A stretch of 64,000 nucleotides of DNA. It comes from CAWIHK01 sp963835935. GTDB lineage: Bacteria > Bacteroidota > Ignavibacteria > UBA10030 > CAVZMI01. Numbering within the stretch: position 1 is the first letter of the stretch; each line of letters begins with the position of its first letter. The notes beneath the pieces are model-generated. The model searched no databases. It worked only from the letters and a program-made list of their open reading frames with translations, and was not told where the DNA came from. Shown piece after piece: positions 54,281-63,959 of the stretch. The translations under genes and the position numbers were made by a program. The stretch covers positions 1,746,792-1,810,791 of the forward strand of contig CAWIHK010000001.1 in assembly GCA_963835935.1 (NCBI GenBank), read 5' to 3'.

Positions 54281-54766
54281 ATGCCTTATGTCAGAATATG
54301 GGTTCATTTGATTTGGTCAACAAAAAATCGTAAACCGACTTTAACAAAAGAATTCCGGAAAAATATTATCGCTCATATCGAGTTGAATGCAAAAGCGAAA
54401 AATATATTTCTGGATTGTATCGGAGGTCATACTGATCACATCCATACTCTACTATCGCTTCGATCAGATCTTTCGATAGCAAGGGTTGCCCAAATGCTTA
54501 AAGGTGAATCGTCGCACTGGGTAAATGAATTGAGAATGACTCCCTTCAAGTTTGAATGGCAAGATGAGTATCTTGCATTATCGGTCAGTGAATCGGCAAT
54601 CGATGTCATTCGAAGATACATCAAAGAACAAGAAGAACATCACAAAAGAAAAACATTTACAGAAGAGTATCAAGAAATCATCGATGAATATATGTCTCGA
54701 TATGGTGGGTTAAAACCCAAAAGCTTTCTTTCGATGTGATCCACGGCCTAAAGGCCGTGGCAATAA
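54113..54766 (+). mobile_element. REP-associated tyrosine transposase element
   Basis: The palindromes GGGTTAAAACCC and CCACGGCCTAAAGGCCGTGG followed by CAATAAA occur in the same order left of the transposase gene (54113-54172) and right of it (54707-54766), giving a direct-repeat-bounded unit of about 650 bases. Additional palindromes lie between the left copy and the gene. The arrangement resembles REP-associated (RAYT) elements, where the transposase recognises the hairpins. Confidence 0.75.
54281..54739 (+). CDS. IS200/IS605-type Y1 transposase, REP-associated (RAYT-like)
   Basis: The 152-residue protein matches the Y1 HUH family (TnpA/COG1943): start MPYVRIWVHLIWSTKNRKP, the HUH motif as HTDHIHTLL (His53, His55) and the nucleophilic Tyr113 in RRYIKEQEEH, followed by Gln117, expected for the YxxxQ helix. 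Length is standard. Its last codons (YGGLKPKSF) are encoded by part of the right-hand palindrome, so the gene end and the repeat end overlap. No accompanying tnpB is present. Confidence 0.88.
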   Translation: MPYVRIWVHLIWSTKNRKPTLTKEFRKNIIAHIELNAKAKNIFLDCIGGHTDHIHTLLSLRSDLSIARVAQMLKGESSHWVNELRMTPFKFEWQDEYLALSVSESAIDVIRRYIKEQEEHHKRKTFTEEYQEIIDEYMSRYGGLKPKSFLSM

Positions 54767-54873
54767 ATTTTATATATCGTCTCTGTTTTTATTGTATTCT
54801 TGTGAGTATAAATTCCGCTCCACTTTGATGAGCAATAATTATAAAACTATTCGTACTTCCCCTTAATTAATAA

Positions 54874-56355
54874 ACCCAGATTTGTCATTAGAAATTCAAA
54901 CATCGACAACGAATGGCCAACTCATGAGTTTGGCGTTAGACAATAAACCATCAAACCATTTACGCCGATTCATCGCAACCGCGAGTTTGAGTATCCTTTC
55001 ATTGCCATTTGTTACAATATATGATCCGATTGCGAATACCTTATAGCGAAGTGTTTTTAATTGGTATTGTGTTTTAGATTGAAGGACAATTTGTCGAAAC
55101 AAACTCATCAAATTGTAACCCATGACCACAAAGTTTAACGCTGCCTCGGTAGCAAAAAAATCTTGAACAGCAAAGCTATCAACTCCAAAATCTTCTTTCA
55201 ACTCTTTTATTCTATTTTCTGCATCGGCTCTATTTCTGTACAAATCCCATACTCCTTTTGCCGGCAACGTTAGATTGGTGACGAAGCATGAGTAACGATA
55301 ATTTTTATATACTTCTTCGTCTCCGAATAATCGCAACTGCTTTCCAGTTGCTTTCGGTCGGAGTGCGATCTCTTGTCGGACAATGATCAACCTTCGTGGC
55401 TCTTCCCATTCAAGGCTTTGATACATCGTTTCTCCAATTTCAATTCCGTCATCTATGCGCCAGTACTTTTTTTCTCGGACGATAGCAGTTTTCACCGGCT
55501 TATAGAATTTTGCCGCAATAATATAGTTGATCGGTTTTTCTCGATTTTCTAAGAATTCTAGTATTTTTTTATCGAAAAACCCGCTGTCTGCTCTGAATAG
55601 TCCTATTGTTTTACCTGCTAATCTCTCAAATGTGTTCTCAATAAAATTTAAAAAGTTGTTCGCAGTATAACTATTTCCACTGCGAAGCCAAAAGTTTACC
55701 GCCATTCGTGCCTCGGAAATAAATGCTATCAATGGGTGATGGCTATTGCGTCCTCGCTTCTTTGGATTATAGCCTTTCGTCGCTCCTTCTTGTTCTCCAT
55801 ACCGGGTGAGGATTGTTGAATCTACATCTAACGTGTAATTATCAAAATGTATCTGTCGATAAAACCATTGGAATAATTCTGTGAACACACTGTTGTTTGT
55901 TTTTTGTGTGAATTTCTTAAAATATCGCTGGAATGATTTATGACCTGCCATCGTTTTCCAACCAAACATTTTCTGTGTCACCTTGTCCTGGCGTGTCACT
56001 TCTAAATGTTCATACCGATTTGCACCACTCCATATGCTTACCCAAAAATTGTTGATCAACTGTACCGGATCATAACCTCGGTTTGATCGTTGAACTGGAA
56101 GTCCCACCTTTTTTAATGCGGCATTGATTCCTGTTTGCTCTATCAGCTTTTTCATCAATATCATTCCACCCCAAGGGGTAAGTTCTTTGTCGGTATATTC
56201 TATCTTTAGTTCCATTTGTCTGTCCGATTTTCTTATGCGTCTCTTTCGGTTTCGTTTCCTGATCTTGTTTCTTTAATCTGTTGTATTATAATGTTTTATA
56301 TCATTATTTTCTAATGGCGGTCATTAGAGTTTACTCTCTATTGACAAATCTGGGT
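54874..56355 (-). mobile_element. IS1380-type insertion sequence
   Basis: Ends ACCCAGATTTGTCA (54874-54887) and TGACAAATCTGGGT (56342-56355) are perfect 14-base inverted repeats, 15 with the neighbouring A/T. The element is about 1,482 bases, flanked on both sides by TAA. A subterminal palindrome TCTAATG...CATTAGA lies at 56310-56328. It carries one complete transposase gene. Its ends match those of the MITE at 13450-13705. Confidence 0.9.
54896..56215 (-). CDS. IS1380-family DDE transposase
   Basis: The 439 residues show the DDE layout of this family: LDVDSTILTRYG (first Asp), FRADSGFFDKKIL (second Asp) and NRADAENRIKELKEDF (Glu in the long C-terminal helix), plus a basic N-terminal region. 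The frame is complete and ends 9 bases inside the left inverted repeat, so the copy could still be active. It starts at ATG 56215. No passenger genes are present. Confidence 0.93.
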   Translation of the reverse strand: MELKIEYTDKELTPWGGMILMKKLIEQTGINAALKKVGLPVQRSNRGYDPVQLINNFWVSIWSGANRYEHLEVTRQDKVTQKMFGWKTMAGHKSFQRYFKKFTQKTNNSVFTELFQWFYRQIHFDNYTLDVDSTILTRYGEQEGATKGYNPKKRGRNSHHPLIAFISEARMAVNFWLRSGNSYTANNFLNFIENTFERLAGKTIGLFRADSGFFDKKILEFLENREKPINYIIAAKFYKPVKTAIVREKKYWRIDDGIEIGETMYQSLEWEEPRRLIIVRQEIALRPKATGKQLRLFGDEEVYKNYRYSCFVTNLTLPAKGVWDLYRNRADAENRIKELKEDFGVDSFAVQDFFATEAALNFVVMGYNLMSLFRQIVLQSKTQYQLKTLRYKVFAIGSYIVTNGNERILKLAVAMNRRKWFDGLLSNAKLMSWPFVVDV

Positions 56356-56541
56356 TAAATGAATTCTTTGTCAAAATTGAAAGAGCATGAAAATAGTAAT
56401 TTTCAGAATTGTACTGAAATACTATTTCAACTGTATGATGAATGGCTGATAATGTTTCCGACTTGGGCTTCACTGACTAGGACTTAACAAAAAAAGGCGC
56501 CGGCATTTAAGCCAACGCCTTTCATTTATAACCTTCATCTA
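56216..56541. other. Gene-free stretch: right end of the IS and terminator
   Basis: The first 140 bases are the non-coding end of the IS1380 element with its subterminal palindrome. The rest is AT-rich and ends with the terminator of the next gene at 56490-56523. Confidence 0.7.
56490..56523 (-). terminator. Intrinsic terminator of the beta-helix lipoprotein gene
   Basis: On the minus strand AAGGCGTTGGC pairs with GCCGGCGCCTT (56522-56512 with 56505-56495, two G-T pairs) around a TTAAAT loop, followed by a run of T residues at 56496-56490. It is 19 bases past the stop at 56542. Confidence 0.8.
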
Positions 56542-58146
56542 CTAATTTCCAAGTGTGGGAGTTCCCGGATCGGGTGCTGTGAGGAATGGCTTGTACTCGA
56601 TATAACCGGAACATGTCGAATCGTCGTTCATATCGTAGATCATACCTGCGATAATATTTTCATCCGTCGTATTCCAGTAATTATTTATCGCGGATAAGTT
56701 AGCCGTTTCGGAACCGCCTGGTAACGCAACCGCAATCTTATCGGTGCTTAAAAAACTATTATACTCGACAACGGTTTGTCCGGTAGACGTACTATCATTG
56801 AGTTGATTTTGAACTGCGCATGTCCCAATTGGTTTGAAGAATATATTGTTCCTGATGAAACAATTGGCCGTATCTTTGAGTTCAGTTGTGATGTAATCAC
56901 AATTCATAAAAATATTTCTCTCTATATAACAATCTGCAACAGGAGCTCCGATTAATATATATGATACGTCGATCAAGCGGGAATCTTGGAGAATTAAACT
57001 TCCCTTTCCGTAACCCGCCCGGCTATTGAAGAGTTGGCAGGAATTTAATTCTGCAAAATGAATCCCGACAAAATAATGTTTTCCTGTGGTAGGTGAAGCT
57101 GGTATTATTTTTGTGTTATTAAAAATGACAGTCGAATTACTGGCTCCGTTCACCAGAAGCATACCGGAAACTTTAATTGAATATCCCTGTCCTTGAATTA
57201 CTACACCTTGCTCAATTGTAAGTGTCGCCAATGAAGATATAGTAACATCCCCGGTAAGAGTGTACGGCGATCCTGAAAGGCTCCACGTAGTTTTCTTCGT
57301 GATCGAGCCGCTGAATTGCGTAGGTTTATTCGCGATCGAATCGCTAAGTTCGCCTTTTACAACCACGTTTCCAACCGATCCGAGAACAACATTTATGGTT
57401 CCCGCTCCTGTCGGAGTAGCAACCGGGCCTACCCAATTTAAAGTGATGAGATATGTGATATTCTCTCCCGGCATAACACTGAGTGTGCGTGATCCTGTGT
57501 ACAACAATGTATTGTTACCTCCATAATTTCCATAAACATTGAACGTAATATCATGCGACATAGCCGTCGTGAGATAATCGTATTTCAGGCCCAATGTATC
57601 GCCCGAGATTGAGGTACTTGAAAATGTTGAATCTACCACGGACTTACCATCTACTATGATTTGTGCTCTGTTAACAAAACTTTTTATAGGATATAATGTA
57701 GCTGCTAATTCAGAAAATATAGCTGTGAGATCGAGCGTCACCGGTGTAGTTTGATCCGGAAGAACATTGAAACTCGTTGATCCGGCATGAATTGTCGAAT
57801 CGTTTATGTCTGATGATTTTACGAATACCGTCCATGTTTTATTTGCGATAAGATTTTCATACGTGCTGGAAACAGTCGCGCCTCCGTCGTGTGGCAACGG
57901 AATTGTGTCGTATACCGATCCCTCACCATCCGCTGATAGTGTCACAAGAAGGTTTTTCAAAGTAATATCCGATACGTCATTTTTCTTTGAAAGCATTCCG
58001 ACCTTGTTTATGATAATATTTATTTTCGCAGAACCTTTTTGCTGCACCGAAGCAGGACCGGTAGGATTCTTTCGACATGATGATAAGAATAATATCAACA
58101 TTACTACAAATAACAGAATCTTCAAAATTTTTGAACGGTTTTTCAT
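56542..58146 (-). CDS. Lipoprotein with right-handed beta-helix (pectin lyase-like) region
   Basis: The 534-residue protein starts with a lipoprotein signal ending LSSC (Cys24). The first half carries beta-rich Ig-like segments (FNVLPDQTTPVTLDLTAIF; VSVMPGENITYLITLNWVG-type). The second half (about 300-500) shows the periodic strands of a right-handed beta-helix: WSLSGSPYTLTGDVTISS, TLTIEQGVVIQGQG, KVSGMLLVNGASNSTVIFNN, FMNCDYITTEL and NNIFFKPIG. Such proteins bind or cleave surface polysaccharides; no catalytic residues can be assigned. It has its own terminator. Confidence 0.75.
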   Translation of the reverse strand: MKNRSKILKILLFVVMLILFLSSCRKNPTGPASVQQKGSAKINIIINKVGMLSKKNDVSDITLKNLLVTLSADGEGSVYDTIPLPHDGGATVSSTYENLIANKTWTVFVKSSDINDSTIHAGSTSFNVLPDQTTPVTLDLTAIFSELAATLYPIKSFVNRAQIIVDGKSVVDSTFSSTSISGDTLGLKYDYLTTAMSHDITFNVYGNYGGNNTLLYTGSRTLSVMPGENITYLITLNWVGPVATPTGAGTINVVLGSVGNVVVKGELSDSIANKPTQFSGSITKKTTWSLSGSPYTLTGDVTISSLATLTIEQGVVIQGQGYSIKVSGMLLVNGASNSTVIFNNTKIIPASPTTGKHYFVGIHFAELNSCQLFNSRAGYGKGSLILQDSRLIDVSYILIGAPVADCYIERNIFMNCDYITTELKDTANCFIRNNIFFKPIGTCAVQNQLNDSTSTGQTVVEYNSFLSTDKIAVALPGGSETANLSAINNYWNTTDENIIAGMIYDMNDDSTCSGYIEYKPFLTAPDPGTPTLGN

Positions 58147-58769
58147 TTACACTCCTCCTTTTCTAAATCATTAAGTTCTTGATGAGTGGATTATTAAAAA
58201 ATAAACTTTATAACTTCTCCTGTTTAATAGAACGAATTTAGGTTACATGCATTAAGAGAGCCGTACAAAGTCAACCCGATATTATTGTAGGGAGCAAACT
58301 ACGATCATAACGGGAGAAATTAATTTCCGTTATATAGTCATTGATTTACGGAATCGGGTTACAAAAAAAGAGAGACTGAGAGTTAATTTCTAGTCACTGA
58401 AAACTGTGATATTTTAAGGTTCGTTTTTAAAGTTTCGATTTGATCGGAAAGGGTGTGTTTCTGAGGTCTTGTGTAGAAGCTTGAAAGCAATGTCAGGATG
58501 GAGTGAATGGTGTACCATAGAGATATCATTACAACTTTTTAAAATCTCGTTGAAAAAAAGAGCGATTGGAAACTCCAGCCGCTCCTTTTTTAATCTTAAG
58601 CTCTGCCTTATCCTCAACCTATATTCTGCATCCACTGTTCCTGCGCCGAGTGCCTCGACCGTTCGACGGCTCGACTAAGCTCGCCGAAGTCAAGCTTACG
58701 GTAAACAAGCTCGGCAGTCGCTTGTTCGAAAGAGCTGATTCATCATTTAAATTGCTGTTGCACTATTCG
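58147..58769. other. Gene-free stretch with a GC-rich palindromic repeat
   Basis: No gene was accepted; a 73-codon frame at 58414-58635 lacks support. At 58648-58712 lies a GC-rich tract with repeated TCGAC/GTCGA words (GCCTCGACCGTTCGACGGC), unlike the surrounding AT-rich DNA and resembling dispersed repeats of environmental genomes. tRNA-Leu follows. Confidence 0.4.
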
Positions 58770-58856
58770 TGCCGAGAGCGGGACTTGAACCCGCACGAGC
58801 CTTTCGGGCCCAAAGGATTTTAAGTCCTTCGTGTCTGCCAATTCCACCATCCCGGC
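58770..58856 (-). tRNA. tRNA-Leu (anticodon TAA)
   Basis: The minus strand gives a full cloverleaf: acceptor GCCGGGA/TCTCGGC (one G-T pair), anticodon stem AAGGA/TCCTT with loop CTTAAAA, the long variable arm of a class II tRNA, and T arm GCGGG-TTCAAGT-CCCGC. Discriminator is A; no CCA is encoded. Anticodon is at 58820-58822. Confidence 0.97.
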
Positions 58857-59028
58857 ATATTAAAGTGCAATTTACTAAATCCGAATTTCGAAATCATAAA
58901 CAAATCCAAAATTCTAAATTTTTAAATTTCTTAGTCTCTCTTGTATGTTTAAATAATTTGAATTTTAATATATTGAATCTACTAAGCTTTATCAAGCGTT
59001 CGTGTTCATATCTACGGTCACTTCATAT
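58857..59028. repeat. AT-rich intergenic repeat-like stretch
   Basis: Words like AATTTCGAAATC and AAATCCAAAATTCTAAATTT resemble the interiors of the dispersed elements at 12025-12120 and 26003-26143, but no clear inverted repeat is present. No gene was found. Confidence 0.35.
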
Positions 59029-60027
59029 TCATACTAACAATTTGTACCGATTCAGAGCTTTCATGTAATTAGCGCGTTCGAATGCCGCAGGTTCCGCCAC
59101 ATTTTTCTGACTCATACTTCCACGCATCTGTTGAATGGACTCATACTCATGCTCTTCCATCCATTGCTTCATCCCATTGAGAATCGTTGTTGTATGCTTG
59201 ATACCATTTTTCAACAAGGATGAACAAAGCATGGTTATGCTGGCTCCACCCATGATGAGTTTTAAAGCATCGTTTGCTGTATGGACTCCACTTGTTGCTG
59301 CAAGATCCGCTTTCACACGACCGTACAGAATCGCAATCCATCGCAAAGGCAAGCGAGTAGATGACGATGTGCTCAATGTAACATTCGGCGTGATATCAAG
59401 TTTATCCAAATCGATATCCGGTTGATAGAATCGGTTGAACATGACCAGTGCATTCACACCTGCCGCGTCCAACCGTGCTGCAACATTTGCCATCGAACTG
59501 AAATACGGGCTTAACTTCATTGCTATCGGAATTTTCACCGATTGCTTCACCGCCTTTAATACATCGAGATAAATATTTTCCACTTCGGGGCCTTCCAGTG
59601 AACTGTTGGTCGGAAGGAAATAAATATTGAGCTCAACGCCGTCAGCGCCGGCTTGTTCAAGTTTTTTTGCATACAATATCCAGCCGCCTTTTGAGACGCC
59701 GTTGATACTTCCAATGATCGGGATTCCCACTGCACGTTTCGCTTTGGCGATGTGTTCAAGATATTCATCCGGGCCAAGATTGAATTCATCCGCCGAAGGA
59801 AAATAGCTGAGTGCTTCTGCGAAACTCTCCGTACCGTATGTCAGGTAGTGGTCCAATTCCCGCGCTTCATGAATAAATTGTTCCTCAAAAATGGAATACA
59901 TCACAACAGCCGAAGCGCCGGCATCTTCCATCGCCTTGATGTTATCGATTGATTTCGACAACGGCGACGTTGACGGCACCAGCGGATTTTTTAATTTCAT
60001 TCCCATGTAAGTTGTTGTCAAGTCCAT
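59029..60027 (-). CDS. Dihydroorotate dehydrogenase-like flavoprotein
   Basis: The 332-residue protein has the PyrD-type TIM barrel: MDLTTTYMGMKLKNPLVPST at the start, PIIGSINGVSKGGW, the LNIYFLPTNSS loop, IPIAMKLSPYF, and GVHTANDALKLIMGGASITM near the end for FMN phosphate binding. The catalytic Cys/Ser loop of DHODH is not obvious, and the family is usually annotated only as DHOD-like. It lies 60 bases downstream of PFOR, so an oxidoreductase role coupled to ferredoxin rather than pyrimidine synthesis is plausible but inferred. A true pyrD is not seen in the pyr operon here. Confidence 0.85.
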   Translation of the reverse strand: MDLTTTYMGMKLKNPLVPSTSPLSKSIDNIKAMEDAGASAVVMYSIFEEQFIHEARELDHYLTYGTESFAEALSYFPSADEFNLGPDEYLEHIAKAKRAVGIPIIGSINGVSKGGWILYAKKLEQAGADGVELNIYFLPTNSSLEGPEVENIYLDVLKAVKQSVKIPIAMKLSPYFSSMANVAARLDAAGVNALVMFNRFYQPDIDLDKLDITPNVTLSTSSSTRLPLRWIAILYGRVKADLAATSGVHTANDALKLIMGGASITMLCSSLLKNGIKHTTTILNGMKQWMEEHEYESIQQMRGSMSQKNVAEPAAFERANYMKALNRYKLLV

Positions 60028-60087
60028 AAAACCGTGTCCTTATATTAATGTTTCGAAAATTAATATTTAGGATTTTTACTCGATACT

Positions 60088-63000
60088 CTATTCCTTTGGC
60101 GTTTGATTTGAGCCGTACTTCAAACCAGCCATCTGTTCATACAAGCTCCAGCGTGATGTCGTATCCTGTTGCGCGAGTTCAATCAACCGTGCAGCTTCTT
60201 CCGGCTTGCTCTTTGTGAGCATCTTGTATCGAGTTTCATTATACGCGTATTGCTTGAACGAAATCTTCGGCGCTTTCGAATCGAGTTTCAAAGGATTCTT
60301 CCCTTCCTTCGCGAGATCTGGATTGTAACGGTAGAGCGGCCAGTGTCCGCATTCGACAGCAGCTTTTTGACACTCCATTCCTTTTTCCATATCAATACCA
60401 TGCGCAATGCAATGGCTATAAGCAACGATTAACGACGGACCATCATACGCTTCGGCTTCCATAAATGCCTTGACGGTTTGCATGTCGTTGGCACCCATAG
60501 CAACTTTTGCGACATAGATGTTGCCGTAGCTCATTGCGATCATCGAAAGATCTTTCTTCGGCATTGGTTTCCCGCCGGCTGCGAATTTTGCCACCGCTCC
60601 GCGTGGAGTTGATTTCGACATCTGACCGCCAGTATTCGAATACACCTCGGTATCGAGAACGAGAACATTAACATTGCGGCCTGATGCAAGAACGTGATCT
60701 AATCCACCGAAACCAATATCATACGCCCATCCATCACCACCGATGATCCATACACTTTTCTTTACAAGAAAATCTGCAACCGCGAAAAGATTTTTCGCTT
60801 CGGGTTTGTTTATGGATTCTAATTTTTTCTTCAACAATACGACTCGTTCGCGTTGATCATAGATGCCGGTTTCGTCATTCTGATTTGCGTTGATGAGTCC
60901 GTTAACCAGATCTTCACCAATTTGGCTTGAAAGACTCTTTAACATTTCTTCTGCAAATTCTTTTTGTTTGTCGGCTGTGAGACGGAATCCATATCCGAAC
61001 TCCGCGTTATCTTCAAATAATGAATTCGACCAAGCAGGACCCCGACCATTTTTATCGACTGCCCATGGCGCTGTCGGCAAGTTGCCGCCATAAATCGAAG
61101 AACATCCTGTGGCGTTGGCAATGATGGCCCGATCGCCGAACAACTGGCTAACCAGTTTCACATAAGGTGTTTCACCGCAACCCGAACATGCTCCAGAATA
61201 TTCAAACAACGGCTGGAGGAATTGCGATCCCTTGACGGTATCGACTTTCACCTGACGACGATCGATTTCCGGAATATTGAGGAAGAATTCGTAATTCGCG
61301 CGTTCCGATTCGCGAATCGGCGGTTGCGAGGCAAGATAGATCGCTTTAAGTTTTGTTTCAGATTTATTTTTCGCCGGGCAAACCTCTATGCATAATCCGC
61401 ATCCTGTGCAATCTTCGGGAGCGACCTGCAAAGCGTACTTGAATCCTTTATATTCCACACCACGATAATCACACGACTTGAATGTCGGCGGAGCACTTGC
61501 AAGATATTTTGGATCGAACACTTTAACCCGTATAGTCGCATGCGGACAAACCATGACGCATTTGTTGCATTGAATACATGTAACCGTATCCCACACTGGA
61601 ATTTCGAGAGCGATATTTCTTTTTTCCCATTGGGCGGTCGCTGTCGGCCAAGTGCCGTCTATCGGGAACGCACTAACCGGAAGATCATCTCCATTACCGG
61701 CAATCATTGCCGCGGTCACATTTTTCACAAAGTTGGGCGCCTTAGCGGAAACAACCGGCGGCAATTCAATCATGCTTGTTACTTTGTTCGGATATTTCAC
61801 TTCATGAAGATTGGCGAGAGTTTGATCGACAGCATTATAATTTTGCTGAACAATTTCTTCTCCCTTTTTTCCATAAGTCTTTTTGATAGATGTCTTAATA
61901 GCTTTTATTGCGTCATCTTTCGGAAGAACGCCGGAGATCGCGAAGAAGCATGTTTGCATTATCGTGTTTACGCGAGCGCCCATACCAGTGTCGCTTGCAA
62001 CTTTATAACCATCGATAACATAGAACTTTAGTTTTCTGTCGATGATTTGTTGTTGGATTTTTTTCGGAAGTTTATTCCACACTTCATCCAGCCCATAAGG
62101 GCTATTCAACAAAAACGTGGCTCCATCTTTCGCATACTTCAACATATCATACTTCTCGAGGAAGAACCACTGGTGGCAGGCGATAAAGTTCGCAGAATTG
62201 ACGAGATAGATAGAGTGAATAGGCCGTGGGCCGAACCGCAAGTGAGACATCGTTACTGAACCCGATTTCTTTGAATCGTAAACGAAATATCCTTGTGCGT
62301 GGAAGTCTGTATCTTCGCCTATAATTTTAATAGAATTCTTGTTTGCACCGACTGTACCATCCGCGCCTAATCCATAGAACAATGCACGAACGACATCATC
62401 GCTTTCCGTCGAGAATGATGGATCGACATCAAGGCTGGTGTTCGTCACATCGTCGACGATTCCGACTGTGAAATGATTTTTCGGATTCTTTTTCTTCAAT
62501 TCATCATAAATTGCTTTGACCATCGCCGGTGTAAATTCCTTGGATGAAAGTCCGTACCTTCCGCCAATGACTTTCGGATATTGAGCAAACGGAAGTTTTC
62601 CATCCATCATCGATTCAGAAAGCGCGATAATAACATCCATGTATAACGGTTCACCGGAAGCTCCTGGTTCTTTTGTCCGGTCGAGAACTGCAATTTTCTT
62701 AACACTCTTTGGGAGCGCATCGATAAAATGTTTTACAGAGAATGGACGGAATAAGCGAACTTTAAGAACTCCAACCTTCTCACCTTTACCGTTCAGATAT
62801 TCTACAGTCTCCTGTGCTGTTTCGGCTCCGGAACCCATCAAAATAATAACATGCTCGGCGTCTGGCGCCCCGACATAATCAAACAAATGGTATTGACGAC
62901 CGACAATCTTTGCAAACTTATCCATTTGTCTCTGGACAATGTCCGGACAATCGGAATAAAATTTATTTACTGTCTCGCGATTTTGAAAGAACACGTCAGG

Positions 63001-63666
63001 ATTTTGCGCAGTACCACGAATCACCGGATGTTCCGGCGATAGAGCACGGTTACGATGCTGGTGTACGAGGCCATCATCAATCATAGCTTTCAAGTCGTCG
63101 TTGGATAGTTCTTCAATTTTCATTACTTCATGTGAAGTCCGGAATCCATCGAAGAAATGAACAAACGGAACGCGCGCTTCGAGCGTTGCCGCCTGCGAGA
63201 TCAATGCAAAATCCATTACTTCCTGAACCGAGTTTGATGCAATAAGACCCCAACCGGTTTGTCTGACCGCCATAATGTCGCTATGATCGCCAAATATCGA
63301 AAGCGCGTGTGTAGCAACTGTTCTCGCCGACACATGGAATACTGTCGAAGTTAATTCGCCCGCAATCTTGAACATATTCGGAATCATCAGAAGAAGTCCC
63401 TGCGACGCAGTAAATGTAGTTGTTAACGATCCAGTTTGCAGCGCTCCATGGACAGCGCCCGACGCGCCGCCTTCACTTTGCAATTCACAAACTATGGGTA
63501 CCGTTCCCCATATATTTTTTTGTCCTGCAGCAGACCACGCATCCGCCCACTCTCCCATGTTCGAGGAAGGGGTAATCGGGTAAATTGCAATCACCTCATT
63601 TACTTTATGTGCAACATACGCTGCAGCTTCATTTCCATCAATCGTAACGTTTTGTCTTGTAGCCAT
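60088..63666 (-). CDS. nifJ: Pyruvate:ferredoxin (flavodoxin) oxidoreductase
   Basis: PFOR oxidises pyruvate with CoA to acetyl-CoA, CO2 and reduced ferredoxin. The 1,192-residue single-chain enzyme contains all domains in order: the pyruvate-binding domain (YPITPSSNMGEWADAW), domain II, the gamma domain, the ferredoxin-like domain (CIQCNKCVMVCPHATIR; CTGCGLCIEVCPAKN), and the TPP domain (ACSGCGETPYVK; GDGWAYDIGFGGLDHVLASG; DTEVYSNTGGQMSKSTP). Length matches the family (about 1,170-1,200). The presence of this oxygen-sensitive enzyme is the main evidence for anaerobic or fermentative metabolism. The DHOD-like gene follows it. Confidence 0.97.
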   Translation of the reverse strand: MATRQNVTIDGNEAAAYVAHKVNEVIAIYPITPSSNMGEWADAWSAAGQKNIWGTVPIVCELQSEGGASGAVHGALQTGSLTTTFTASQGLLLMIPNMFKIAGELTSTVFHVSARTVATHALSIFGDHSDIMAVRQTGWGLIASNSVQEVMDFALISQAATLEARVPFVHFFDGFRTSHEVMKIEELSNDDLKAMIDDGLVHQHRNRALSPEHPVIRGTAQNPDVFFQNRETVNKFYSDCPDIVQRQMDKFAKIVGRQYHLFDYVGAPDAEHVIILMGSGAETAQETVEYLNGKGEKVGVLKVRLFRPFSVKHFIDALPKSVKKIAVLDRTKEPGASGEPLYMDVIIALSESMMDGKLPFAQYPKVIGGRYGLSSKEFTPAMVKAIYDELKKKNPKNHFTVGIVDDVTNTSLDVDPSFSTESDDVVRALFYGLGADGTVGANKNSIKIIGEDTDFHAQGYFVYDSKKSGSVTMSHLRFGPRPIHSIYLVNSANFIACHQWFFLEKYDMLKYAKDGATFLLNSPYGLDEVWNKLPKKIQQQIIDRKLKFYVIDGYKVASDTGMGARVNTIMQTCFFAISGVLPKDDAIKAIKTSIKKTYGKKGEEIVQQNYNAVDQTLANLHEVKYPNKVTSMIELPPVVSAKAPNFVKNVTAAMIAGNGDDLPVSAFPIDGTWPTATAQWEKRNIALEIPVWDTVTCIQCNKCVMVCPHATIRVKVFDPKYLASAPPTFKSCDYRGVEYKGFKYALQVAPEDCTGCGLCIEVCPAKNKSETKLKAIYLASQPPIRESERANYEFFLNIPEIDRRQVKVDTVKGSQFLQPLFEYSGACSGCGETPYVKLVSQLFGDRAIIANATGCSSIYGGNLPTAPWAVDKNGRGPAWSNSLFEDNAEFGYGFRLTADKQKEFAEEMLKSLSSQIGEDLVNGLINANQNDETGIYDQRERVVLLKKKLESINKPEAKNLFAVADFLVKKSVWIIGGDGWAYDIGFGGLDHVLASGRNVNVLVLDTEVYSNTGGQMSKSTPRGAVAKFAAGGKPMPKKDLSMIAMSYGNIYVAKVAMGANDMQTVKAFMEAEAYDGPSLIVAYSHCIAHGIDMEKGMECQKAAVECGHWPLYRYNPDLAKEGKNPLKLDSKAPKISFKQYAYNETRYKMLTKSKPEEAARLIELAQQDTTSRWSLYEQMAGLKYGSNQTPKE

Positions 63667-63959
63667 TATTTTATATCTCCATCATATCACGAATTATTAC
63701 GCTATACAACAGCTGTTGCCGTAATATAGCTATTGCCGTGCTACATTTCTTTATTGAGAAATTTCACACGGGTTTTGGTTTTGGTTGACTATAAAAATCA
63801 TTTTTAAAAAATCTTTGACAGCAAATCTTAGAATACTTACTATTCATTTCCCGCGGTTTCCCTGCAATTGTGCGTAGGCCCGTTGCCGTGAGCAGAGTAG
63901 TATTTTTTCTATGTCTTGTTGAAAGGAACAACTATGATATCCGGATTTAAGAACTTTTG
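63667..63959. other. Gene-free stretch upstream of nifJ
   Basis: This 293-base region holds the nifJ promoter. No ORF or strong repeat was found; TAGCTATTGCCGTGC and GCTGTTGCCGTAATA are short similar words near 63707-63742. Nothing further can be supported. Confidence 0.4.

Noticed and set aside
58414..58635. 73-codon minus-strand ORF near tRNA-Leu
   Set aside because: No Shine-Dalgarno, no domain pattern and no conserved neighbour.
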